Position numbers and translations under genes: made by a program. The notes under the pieces were generated by a model that searched no databases, was not told the DNA's origin, and saw only the letters and a list, made by a program, of their open reading frames with translations. Shown piece after piece: positions 12,999 through 21,267 of a stretch of DNA of 54,587 bases (its first letter is position 1; each line of letters opens with the position of its first letter). Location of the stretch: contig NZ_PJBC01000015.1 in NCBI RefSeq assembly GCF_002836515.1, positions 1 through 54,587 on the forward strand, read 5' to 3'. The stretch comes from Pseudomonas sp. Choline-02u-1 (GTDB lineage: Bacteria > Pseudomonadota > Gammaproteobacteria > Pseudomonadales > Pseudomonadaceae).

Positions 12999-13012
12999 TT
13001 TGGAGAGTTTTT

Positions 13013-13270
13013 ATGCGCGCGCCAGTTTTCACAGAATGCAACTCGTCGACAATCCGTCGGTACGACCCTCGAGTGACTGCCCCACCCCGAGCAATTCATC
13101 ACGGGATTAATAATAGTCACCCATTCCATGTCATTGCCCCTGAGCACAAGACTGAACAAAAAGTTTATGCATCGTCCTTCCTCTCGCACAGGAATCACGT
13201 TGTCTTCGCCACGCAGCAACTGATCGACCTGCCTGACATCAGCCATCGACGTAAGGGAGGTTCGCTATGA
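13013..13270 (+). CDS. Small ORF translationally coupled to TcB, function unknown
   Basis: An 85-residue frame starts at ATG 13013, seven bases after GGAGAG (13001-13006), and its TGA overlaps the ATG of TcB in an ATGA. Correct ribosome spacing at one end and coupling at the other argue for translation. Against it, the protein (MRAPVFTECNSSTIRRYDPR...) is polar, rich in His, Arg and Ser, has no recognisable domain, and there is a competing open frame on the other strand. TcB also has its own strong ribosome site (AAGGGAGG, 13253-13260). It may serve only to deliver ribosomes to TcB. Confidence 0.35.
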   Translation: MRAPVFTECNSSTIRRYDPRVTAPPRAIHHGINNSHPFHVIAPEHKTEQKVYASSFLSHRNHVVFATQQLIDLPDISHRRKGGSL

Positions 13271-16200
13271 ACGTTCAGCAGCCACCGCTGATGCAAATCA
13301 ACGCCCCCGCCCTGCCCAAGGGCGGCGGCGCAATCCAAAGCATTGGCAAGGGCTGGGGAGGCGTAGGCACCAGCGGTGCGGCGTCGCTGACGTTGCCTTT
13401 GCCGATTTCCCCTGGACGCGGCTTTGCGCCCGAGCTGAGCCTGGGCTACAGCAGCGATGTGGGCAACAGCCCGTTCGGGATTGGCTGGAGGATGACGGCC
13501 GATGCCATCACTCTGCGCACCACCAAGGGTGTGCCGACCTACGACGGCAATGACCAGGTGGTCGGCCCTGGCGGTGATGTGTGGATGCCCGAGCGGGGAA
13601 GCGACGGCGAGCCGATCTGCAGAACCGCAACTACCTACAACGGCGTGCCTCTGGATGCCGAGCACTCGGTGGTGCGTCATTGGCCGAGGGTCGAGGGCGA
13701 GTTCGCCTTGATCGAGCATTGGTCCACCGCGACCGACCCCGCAGGGTTCTGGTTGATCCACGGTGCCGATGGCAGTTTGCACAGTTACGGAACAAACAGA
13801 AACTCGCGCCAGGTCGACCCGAATGCGGACACGCATGTCGGCGTGTGGATGATTGACGAAAGCCTTAACACGCGAGGCGAGCACATCGTCTACGAGTACA
13901 AGGCCGAAATAGAGGCCCCCACGCCGCCGCAGTTGCGCGATTACCGCGCTCAGCGCTACCTCAAACGCGTGTGCTACGGCAATGAAAAGGCCCATCCGCA
14001 TTTGTATTCATGGGTCGCCGATAGCTGGCAAGAGCAACACTGGCATTTTCACTTGGTGTTCGATTACGGCGAGCGCAGCACGGAGCTTGAGACCGCGCCC
14101 ACCTTCGATGAAACGCAAGCGTGGTCCGAGCGCAGCGACCCGTTCTGGAACTACGCCTACGGTTTCGAACTGGGCACCCGGCGCCTGTGCCAGCAAGTGT
14201 TGATGTTTCATCACTTTGTCAAAGAGCTGGGAGCAACACCGGTACTGGTCCAGCGACTGCTGCTGGAACACCGGGCAAGCCCGCTGGGCTACAGTCACCT
14301 GACGGCCGCTCACGCCCAGGCCTATGACAGTCTGGGTCAGGTCGAGCACCGACCGCCGATGGAATTCAGTTACAACGCGTGCGAACTCGACCCGCAGCAT
14401 CAGGGTTGGACCCGATTCCCGGACATGCCAGGGCTAAACGACGGTCAGCAATACCAGATGGTGGACCTGTACGGCGAAGGTATGCCAGGGATGCTGTGCC
14501 GTTATGACCAGGCCTGGTACTACCGTGAACCGTTGCGCAGCACGGCAGGAGGGGATGAGGTCGGTTACAGTGACTGGAAACGGCTGGAGCATCTACCCGT
14601 TGCCGACAGCAGTAAGCCAACTCACCAGGCGCTCACCGATCTGACCGGCGACGGTAAGCTTGACTGGGTGATCGCCCAGCCGGGAATGAGCGGCTTTTTC
14701 ACTCTGGACCCGGACCGCAACTGGTCCAGCTTCGTGACTTTCGATGCGTTCCCCAGCGAGTTCTTCCACCCCATGGCGCGCATGGCCGACCTGGTTGGTG
14801 ACGGTCTGAACGACATGGCGCTGATCGGCACCCGCAGCGTGCGCCTGTACGCCAACCGCCGCGAGGCTGGGTTCGCCAACGGCATTGAGGTGCCTCATCT
14901 GGATAAAACGGCCGCGGAGGATAACGATGACCTGCCGCTGCTGAGCAACACGCCGACCGAACTGGTGGCTTTTGCCGATCTGCTCGGCAGTGGGCAACAG
15001 CATCTGGTGCGGATCCGTCACAACGAAGTCAAATGCTGGCCGAACCTGGGTCGTGGGCGTTTTGGCAGGGGTTTTGTGTTGTGTGCATTGCCGTTTGATC
15101 ACGCCGAATTCAATGCCTCACAGGTACTCCTGGCCGATCTCGACGGCTCGGGCGCGGCTGATCTGATCTATCTGGAATCCGATCGCCTTCGGGTGTTCAT
15201 GAACCATGCCGGTAATGGTTACGAGCAGACATCTATCGACCTGTCCTGGCCCGAAGGCGTGCACTACGACCGGTTCTGCGAGGTCAGCACCGCCGACCTG
15301 CAAGGGTTGGGCTGCTCCAGCCTGATTGTGACGGTGCCCCACATGGCACCACAGCACTGGCGCTACGACTTCGTCAAGGCCAAGCCCTATCTGGTTAATG
15401 GAACCTGCAACAATATGGGTTCCAGCAGCAGCGTGACCTACCGCAGTTCGGCCCAGGAATGGCTTGACGAGAAGCAGGAGCAGATCGACGTCGGAGTGCA
15501 AAAGCCCGTGTCCCGACTGCCGTTCGCCATGCACCTGGTAAGCCAGCAAACCCAACTCGATGAGATCACTGGCAACCGGCTGACTCAGGGCTTTACCTAC
15601 CGAGGCGGTTATTACGATCGCTTCGAGCGAGAGTTCCGCGGCTTTGGCCTGCTGATGCAGACTGACACCGAGGGGACACCGGTTGAGCGCTCGAGCGCGG
15701 GTTTCACCGCACCGATCCTGAGCAAGACCTGGTTTCATACAGGTGAGGCCATCGACGCGTCGAGGGACGGTTACTACGCTCGCGATCGGTTGGCTGTTCC
15801 CCTGAAGCCCACGTTGCTGGAGCACTACGATTTCAGTGATCGCACAGCGCGAGCACTCGCCGCACCTGACGAAGACACCGCCCGTGAAATCGCCCGCAGC
15901 CTGAGCGGTCGGGTAATGCGCTCGGAGGTTTATGCAGCGGACGGTGTTCCGGCCACTGCCGTGCCCTACGAGGTGCAGGAAAACCGCTACGCAGTAAGGT
16001 TGTTGCGCCTCAAAGGTGACCATCAGCCTTACGCGGTACTTCAGCCCATGGACCTGGAGTCAATCAGTTACCAATATGAGCCGCACATCGACGATGACCC
16101 GCTCTGCGAGCACAGCCTCAACCTGCAATGGGATGAATACGGCAGCGTCGTCCACGCGATGACCGTGAACTACGCTCGACGTAAAAACCTCGCCGATACG

Positions 16201-17904
16201 CCGCCGTCCTTCAGCGATGAGTATCAGAAAGCCTGGTGGGAGGACGCCCATGACCCTGCTCAACAATGTTGGTACCTGACGCAAACCAAGGCCCTGCATA
16301 TCCACCATCTGGATGTTGAGGAAAAAGAACCGGACCTGGAGGCTTGGCACCTGGGCTTGCCTTACCAGCAGCGCAGCAACGCCCTGGTGCTGGAAAAGAA
16401 CCAACTGAACCCCGACGCGATCAATCACGAGAACGTCCTCGAATGGAGCAAGGACGATGGCGAGTGGGCGAAGCAATCGGTGCTGAGCAGTCTGTCTTTG
16501 CAGCACTACATGGACCCTGTCAGCGGTCAGACACTGGCGCAGGGCAAAGCGACTTTCGAAGGTTTACCCGCCCATGTGGAAATGGCGGAGCTGGATGAGG
16601 TCGCCCTGAGTGCTTACGACACGCTCAAGGACAAGGAGGGCAATATGCCCTTCAACCTGAAAGAAAAGCTCGAATCGCCCGAGGTCGGTTACCGGATCAT
16701 GAAGCGGTTCCTGCCCGAGGTGGAAAACGAAGCGGCTCCGGACTCCGTGGATGCGAAAGACTATTTGTGGTCCGTACACCGGGGTTTCCCCACTTACCAT
16801 GGGCTGGACGGCTTTTATAACGTCGAAACGTACAAGGAGACCCAAAATCAGGGTGAAACCCGGCTGACCTACGACGAGTACGGGTGCCTGACCACCGCTG
16901 TCACCCTGCCGGATGGTTGTACCACCCAAATCCTTGACATCGATTACCGGTCGTTTCTGCCGGCGGCCATCGAGGATGCCAATCGTAATATTCAGGAAGC
17001 TCGTTACAGCGCGTTCGGCGAACCGTTGGTAACCAGTTTCTACGGCACAGAACAGGGAGAGCCGGTGGGTTTCCACTCCCTTCGTGTCTACTTGCCCCCG
17101 GATGACCGCAACCCCGCTACCGCCATTGCCGATCCGAAAGCCGCCATCGGTCATTTCGCCAGCGCCAGTTTCTGGGACACCTTCTGCTGGATGGGCCGGA
17201 TCTCCCAGACCTCGCCGCCGACCCAGGAGTGGACCACATGGGCCAGACGCGAAGGATTTATCCTGCCCAGTGGACACCTCTGCGCCAGAGCCCGGCAGCA
17301 TATCTGCGACCTGGAGAATCTCGGCCCGAACGAGCGGATCCTGAAGGAGCACATCGACGCATCACACCGTGAGCCCGTTCACGCCGTCACGCTATTGGCC
17401 GACCGCTACCCCGGCGATGCCGAGATGCAGGTGCGGGTGAGCATCGCGTACCTCGACGGTTTCGGCCGGGTGCTGCAAACCAAGGTGGAGGTCGAACCGG
17501 GCAAGGCCTGGCGGGTCGATGCGAAGGGTTATCTGATTCTCAATCCCGACGGCACGCCGCAAGAGGATGAAGTGCCACGCCGCTGGTGGGTAAGCGAGCC
17601 GGTCGAGCACAACAACAAGGGCGAAAAGGTACGTATCTATCGGCCGTACTTTGCCGATGGCTGGGGCTACATCAATGATCAATCGATGCGCAAGCACGCC
17701 TGTCACGACCAGCAGTTTTACGACGCGGCAGGCCGCCCGACCGAGACCGTGCTGGCGAAAAAAATGCTGCAAGGCGACCTGCCAGAGTTGAAGCCGCTGC
17801 GCCGAGAGATGTGGTACTGGATCTGGTGCAACGTGGCCTTCGATGAAAATGATCTGTTTGAGCCGCCGTCCACGCAACAGAAAACGGGCAGGACATTCCA
17901 TTGA
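13267..17904 (+). CDS. tcdB: Tc toxin B component (TcB, SpvB/TcdB-like)
   Basis: The 1545-residue protein is the B half of the BC cocoon that encloses the toxin and docks on the TcA channel through a beta-propeller. The N-terminal SpvB-type region is plain: GWGGVGTSGAASLTLPLPIS and PELSLGYSSDVGNSPFGIGW in the first 85 residues. FG-GAP/VCBS-like repeats follow with motifs such as DLTGDGKLDWVI, DLVGDGLNDMAL and DLDGSGAADLIYLE (about residues 455-640), fitting the propeller. The TcB middle domains and Rhs-like YD-type repeats (LTYDEYGCLTTAV) fill the C-terminal half. Length matches TcB (about 1480-1550). Start at 13267 after AAGGGAGG. GC content is higher than in the TcA 5' part. Confidence 0.93.
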   Translation: MNVQQPPLMQINAPALPKGGGAIQSIGKGWGGVGTSGAASLTLPLPISPGRGFAPELSLGYSSDVGNSPFGIGWRMTADAITLRTTKGVPTYDGNDQVVGPGGDVWMPERGSDGEPICRTATTYNGVPLDAEHSVVRHWPRVEGEFALIEHWSTATDPAGFWLIHGADGSLHSYGTNRNSRQVDPNADTHVGVWMIDESLNTRGEHIVYEYKAEIEAPTPPQLRDYRAQRYLKRVCYGNEKAHPHLYSWVADSWQEQHWHFHLVFDYGERSTELETAPTFDETQAWSERSDPFWNYAYGFELGTRRLCQQVLMFHHFVKELGATPVLVQRLLLEHRASPLGYSHLTAAHAQAYDSLGQVEHRPPMEFSYNACELDPQHQGWTRFPDMPGLNDGQQYQMVDLYGEGMPGMLCRYDQAWYYREPLRSTAGGDEVGYSDWKRLEHLPVADSSKPTHQALTDLTGDGKLDWVIAQPGMSGFFTLDPDRNWSSFVTFDAFPSEFFHPMARMADLVGDGLNDMALIGTRSVRLYANRREAGFANGIEVPHLDKTAAEDNDDLPLLSNTPTELVAFADLLGSGQQHLVRIRHNEVKCWPNLGRGRFGRGFVLCALPFDHAEFNASQVLLADLDGSGAADLIYLESDRLRVFMNHAGNGYEQTSIDLSWPEGVHYDRFCEVSTADLQGLGCSSLIVTVPHMAPQHWRYDFVKAKPYLVNGTCNNMGSSSSVTYRSSAQEWLDEKQEQIDVGVQKPVSRLPFAMHLVSQQTQLDEITGNRLTQGFTYRGGYYDRFEREFRGFGLLMQTDTEGTPVERSSAGFTAPILSKTWFHTGEAIDASRDGYYARDRLAVPLKPTLLEHYDFSDRTARALAAPDEDTAREIARSLSGRVMRSEVYAADGVPATAVPYEVQENRYAVRLLRLKGDHQPYAVLQPMDLESISYQYEPHIDDDPLCEHSLNLQWDEYGSVVHAMTVNYARRKNLADTPPSFSDEYQKAWWEDAHDPAQQCWYLTQTKALHIHHLDVEEKEPDLEAWHLGLPYQQRSNALVLEKNQLNPDAINHENVLEWSKDDGEWAKQSVLSSLSLQHYMDPVSGQTLAQGKATFEGLPAHVEMAELDEVALSAYDTLKDKEGNMPFNLKEKLESPEVGYRIMKRFLPEVENEAAPDSVDAKDYLWSVHRGFPTYHGLDGFYNVETYKETQNQGETRLTYDEYGCLTTAVTLPDGCTTQILDIDYRSFLPAAIEDANRNIQEARYSAFGEPLVTSFYGTEQGEPVGFHSLRVYLPPDDRNPATAIADPKAAIGHFASASFWDTFCWMGRISQTSPPTQEWTTWARREGFILPSGHLCARARQHICDLENLGPNERILKEHIDASHREPVHAVTLLADRYPGDAEMQVRVSIAYLDGFGRVLQTKVEVEPGKAWRVDAKGYLILNPDGTPQEDEVPRRWWVSEPVEHNNKGEKVRIYRPYFADGWGYINDQSMRKHACHDQQFYDAAGRPTETVLAKKMLQGDLPELKPLRREMWYWIWCNVAFDENDLFEPPSTQQKTGRTFH

Positions 17905-18032
17905 AAACAGACATTTATTCACAGACCCCACAGCTGGTGGTTATCAACCACCGCGCCTTGCCGGTACGTCAGGTGACGCACTGCCGGCGGGACGTCAGCG
18001 AGCTTAACCGATTATTGGAGAGCACCTCATGA
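17901..18032 (+). pseudogene. Remnant N-terminus of a second TcC gene, wedged between TcB and TcC
   Basis: A 43-residue frame begins at TTG 17901, overlapping the TcB stop (TTGA), and ends at a TGA overlapping the TcC start (ATGA). Its middle, QTPQLVVINHRALPVRQVTH, resembles the conserved TccC N-terminus: the downstream TcC reads HTPTVAAVDARRLPVRAIAY at the same place. After about 30 residues the similarity stops. It therefore looks like a TcC gene cut off after its first exon-sized block, left by recombination or deletion. AGGA at 17890-17893 could serve as ribosome site, so it may still be translated and couple TcB to TcC. Confidence 0.6.
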
Positions 18033-20872
18033 GTCCGACTATTCATCGTCATACTCCAACAGTGGCAGCCGTTGACGCTCGACGCCTGCCCGTGAGAGCC
18101 ATTGCCTACTACCATCGCACCTTGTCCAAGAACCCTGCGCAGGCGCGAGTGAACCGACAAGCCTATGACGGCGCTGGCCGTGTTATCGCACAGTGGGATC
18201 CCCGACTTTGGGCCTTGGCGGAGACCGATGCAACGGTGCCGGCAAACCAGACTTCTGTGTACAGCTTGTCGGGCGAAATCTTGGCCAGCACCAGTGTCGA
18301 CGCCGGGTGGCGGGTCAACCTGCCGACGGAGTCGGGCCGATCGCTGGGAAGTTGGGACAGTCGAGGCAGTCAGTCACGTTTTGAGTATGACGCCCTGTTG
18401 CGCCCGGTGGCGACGTTTGAGCAAGCCGCGGGCGAGAGCGAGCGCTGCGCGGAACGCTTGAGTTATGCCGACGCCAGTCCTGCGGCTGCGGCGAGTAATC
18501 TATGCGGCCAGTTGATCCGCCACGACGATCCTGCGGGCAGCCACAGAGTGCATGAAGCGAGCCTGAGTGGCGGCATCTTGCAGCAATCGCGACGTTTTTT
18601 ATCCCAGGACACCTTACCGGACTGGCCGCAGGCGGAGAGTCAGCGAGATGAGCTGTTGGAGCCGGGTGGGGGCGCGGTGACGTGTCAGCAATACAGCGCG
18701 CTGGGGGACCCTCTTCAGCAGACCGATGCCAAGGGCCATCGGCAGCGTTTTGCTTATACCTCGGCCGGTCAATTGCACGGTACGTGGCTGCTACTCGCGG
18801 GCCAGGCTGAGTCGGATGAGCAAGTGCTGCTGTCGGCGATTCGCTACAACGCCTTCAACCAGGTCGAGACGGAAACCGCCGGCAACGGGGTGGTCACCAC
18901 CACCCGCTACTCGCCTGTCGATGGTCGATTGGAGCACCTGCTCGCCCGTAAGGCCGACGGCACGTGCCTGCAGGACCTGACCTATACCTATGACCCGGTG
19001 GGCAATATCCTGAGTATTCGGGATGACGCTCAGTTGGTGCGTCACTTCAAAAACCAACGGATTGAGCCCGTCAGTACCTACTGCTATGACACCCTGTACC
19101 AGCTCATCGAAGCCACCGGTCGAGAGTCTGCCGCGGTGGCTCAGGGCATTGGTCTACCGAAGTTACAACCGACGTCGGATCCCAATCAGTTCACTAACTA
19201 CACCCAGACCTTCAGCTACGACGCAGGCGGTAACCTGACCACCCAGCGCCATGTCGGTGCACAGTCTTATACCCGTGAGATGCAGGTGGCGGCTCACAGC
19301 AACCGTAGCGTGGTAAAAGACGAGGGCGACCTGGCCACGGCCTTCGACGCCAACGGCAATCTGCAACAGTTGCAACCGGGACAGGCGCTCAAATGGGACC
19401 TGCGCAATCAACTGCGCCAGGTGACTCCGGTGGAGCGGGCCGAGGCGGCCAACGACGACGAAGTGTATGTCTATGATGGCGGCGGCCAGCGGCTGCGGAA
19501 AATCCGCAGCACCCAGGCCCGGAGTGTGACGCACCGGGCCGAGGTGCGCTATCTGCCAGGCCTGGAGTTACGCACCAATACCGCCACCGGTGAAACCCTG
19601 CAAGTGATCAGTGTTTCTGCGGGGCGCAGCGGGGTTCGTGTACTGCACTGGGAGCCGGACCAAGGCCCGCCGGAGGGTATGGACAATAACCAATTGCGGT
19701 ACAGTTTAAGCGACCATCTGGGTAGCTCCACTCTGGAGCTGGATCAGCAGGCCCGGCTGATCAGCCAGGAAGGTTTCTACCCGTATGGCGGTACCGCCTG
19801 GTGGACTGGGCGCAATGCCACCGAGGCCAGCTACAAGACCATTCGTTACTCAGGCAAGGAACGTGATGCCACTGGGTTGTATTACTATGGATTTCGCTAT
19901 TACGCGCCGTGGTTGAATCGCTGGATCAATCCGGATCCGGCAGGAGACATTGATGGACTGAACTTGTATCGGATGGTCCGAAACAACCCAGTGACATTGA
20001 AAGATGCAATGGGTCTATCGCCAGATGATGAGGTTTATCACAAATACGAAGCTATAAAAAAAACGAGCATAATACTGTACGAAACCAGACAAGAAGCAGC
20101 TCAGTTTCTATACTCCAAAAAAGGCACCATCACATATGGTATTTTCGCTGCCGTAGTCAGGGAAGTCGCAGCTGATATTGGCGGCATAGCTGGAGGTATG
20201 ATTGGCACACTCGCGGCTCCGGGGCCAGGAACTGTGGCCGGAGGTCTTATCGGAAAGGAAGGAACCAAAAAAATCATCCCCCCTTACAATCTCGTTCCAG
20301 ACACTGCCATGTCAAAAAAAATAGAAGCAGCATCACAGTCAACTTCCCAAAAAATCAGTAGCTTCTTGACGCACACCTTTAGTGTGAAGAATCTAGTCAC
20401 AACCTTTACAGAAAAAGGTGCTGATAAAGCTCTGAATTATGGTCTGGGATTTGGGGTGGAAGCCGCTGCAAGTACCGCGATGCCTGTATCAGTTCCATTC
20501 ATGGGTATTTCCAAAGGAATAAAAGAATTAAATCATGCAAAAAAAATCACAAAGCAAGATTTTATCCAAGAATTAATTTTAGCCATTGACTCTGCGGAAG
20601 CTTCAATTGAAAAAATTAATAGCGATATGAGTGAAGGCTTTAAGACGCATGGAAGACAGTTTAATTATCCTGGAGATCCTTTCAATGTTAATACATGGTC
20701 AGGGCCAAGTACCACTCGAGAGTTTGGAGTTCGAGTCAAGGATGGCGTCCATACAAAAACGTGGATAAGACAATCACGATATGAGCATTATTACGCCAAA
20801 GCCAAAACCGAGCTGGCAGGACTGAAAGCGCTCGTGAATACTCACTCGAAAGGCTTCACTTACAAGCTTTGA
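18029..20872 (+). CDS. tccC: Tc toxin C component (TcC/TccC, Rhs-type) with an unrecognised C-terminal toxin domain
   Basis: The 947-residue protein has an Rhs core (residues 1-663) and a variable tail. The core shows YD-repeat motifs (YTYDPVGNILSIRDDA, QTFSYDAGGNLTTQ), YSLSDHLGSSTLELD and the Rhs boundary YSGKERDATGLYYYGFRYY...DPAGDIDGLNLYRMVRNNP. The Asp residues in DPAGDIDG (636-642) belong to the aspartyl autoprotease; by analogy with TccC3 and YenC2, cleavage is expected after Leu663 (KDAMGL). The released domain, about 284 residues, is encoded by distinctly AT-rich DNA. It contains two Gly/Ala-rich hydrophobic stretches (about 702-740 and 797-835) and a basic, aromatic C-terminus (WIRQSRYEHYYAKAKTEL). 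I find no ADP-ribosyltransferase, deamidase or nuclease motif. No immunity gene is visible downstream. GGAG at 18016-18019 is the ribosome site. Confidence 0.92.
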   Translation: MSPTIHRHTPTVAAVDARRLPVRAIAYYHRTLSKNPAQARVNRQAYDGAGRVIAQWDPRLWALAETDATVPANQTSVYSLSGEILASTSVDAGWRVNLPTESGRSLGSWDSRGSQSRFEYDALLRPVATFEQAAGESERCAERLSYADASPAAAASNLCGQLIRHDDPAGSHRVHEASLSGGILQQSRRFLSQDTLPDWPQAESQRDELLEPGGGAVTCQQYSALGDPLQQTDAKGHRQRFAYTSAGQLHGTWLLLAGQAESDEQVLLSAIRYNAFNQVETETAGNGVVTTTRYSPVDGRLEHLLARKADGTCLQDLTYTYDPVGNILSIRDDAQLVRHFKNQRIEPVSTYCYDTLYQLIEATGRESAAVAQGIGLPKLQPTSDPNQFTNYTQTFSYDAGGNLTTQRHVGAQSYTREMQVAAHSNRSVVKDEGDLATAFDANGNLQQLQPGQALKWDLRNQLRQVTPVERAEAANDDEVYVYDGGGQRLRKIRSTQARSVTHRAEVRYLPGLELRTNTATGETLQVISVSAGRSGVRVLHWEPDQGPPEGMDNNQLRYSLSDHLGSSTLELDQQARLISQEGFYPYGGTAWWTGRNATEASYKTIRYSGKERDATGLYYYGFRYYAPWLNRWINPDPAGDIDGLNLYRMVRNNPVTLKDAMGLSPDDEVYHKYEAIKKTSIILYETRQEAAQFLYSKKGTITYGIFAAVVREVAADIGGIAGGMIGTLAAPGPGTVAGGLIGKEGTKKIIPPYNLVPDTAMSKKIEAASQSTSQKISSFLTHTFSVKNLVTTFTEKGADKALNYGLGFGVEAAASTAMPVSVPFMGISKGIKELNHAKKITKQDFIQELILAIDSAEASIEKINSDMSEGFKTHGRQFNYPGDPFNVNTWSGPSTTREFGVRVKDGVHTKTWIRQSRYEHYYAKAKTELAGLKALVNTHSKGFTYKL

Positions 20873-21267
20873 GATAAACAGCGCCGTTGAGGGGAGGGTC
20901 TAGATATCCAGACGCTTCTGATGTCCTCGCTGTTTGATGTGTAAAAACACCCACCGCTACTGCGAGCAACCAAGTGCTGCAGGATGCGAGCCTGAATGGC
21001 GGCATCTTGCAGCATTCGTAACGCTTTTTATCTCGGTACTGAAACCGTCGGTAACGGGGTGGCCACCACCTTAACGAGTATTTCCGAGCGCAGTAGTTTT
21101 AACAGTGTCTGGGCTCCGGCATAACCAACAGAGCTACCCAATGACCGAGGGCAGTCCAGCCGAGAGGGGCTGGCACTTCGCCACGAGTCAAGGCATGCTA
21201 GCCGCCCTTCGGGCGTCCGGCTTATAGTGCACGTCGCGCCAGTCCAGCCATATCGCAGGATCACAGC
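20873..21267. other. Spacer between the Tc island and morA
   Basis: About 395 bases without an intact gene. The first half holds the TcC fragment described separately. The second half contains short imperfect hairpins (for example CCAGCC/GGCTGG at 21156-21173) and a possible -10 TATAGT at 21223-21228 for the morA-like gene. The right boundary of the acquired DNA probably falls between about 21075 and 21200. No attachment-site repeat was found by eye. Confidence 0.5.
20960..21072 (+). pseudogene. Decayed TcC fragment with internal deletion
   Basis: Noncoding DNA after TcC matches internal TcC sequence in two blocks. Bases about 20960-21034 align with 18531-18603 (shared run GCGAGCCTGA, then TGGCGGCATCTTGCAGCA), and about 21041-21070 align with 18871-18900 (GAAACCGYCGGYAACGGGGT). 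The intervening ~265 bases of TcC are missing, and several indels and a stop break the frame. This is the corpse of another TcC copy, not a duplication of the neighbouring end. Confidence 0.8.

Noticed and set aside
20873..21267. An immunity gene for the TcC toxin
   Set aside because: Tc toxins aimed at eukaryotic hosts need none, and the region contains no open frame with a start signal; it is TcC debris and spacer.
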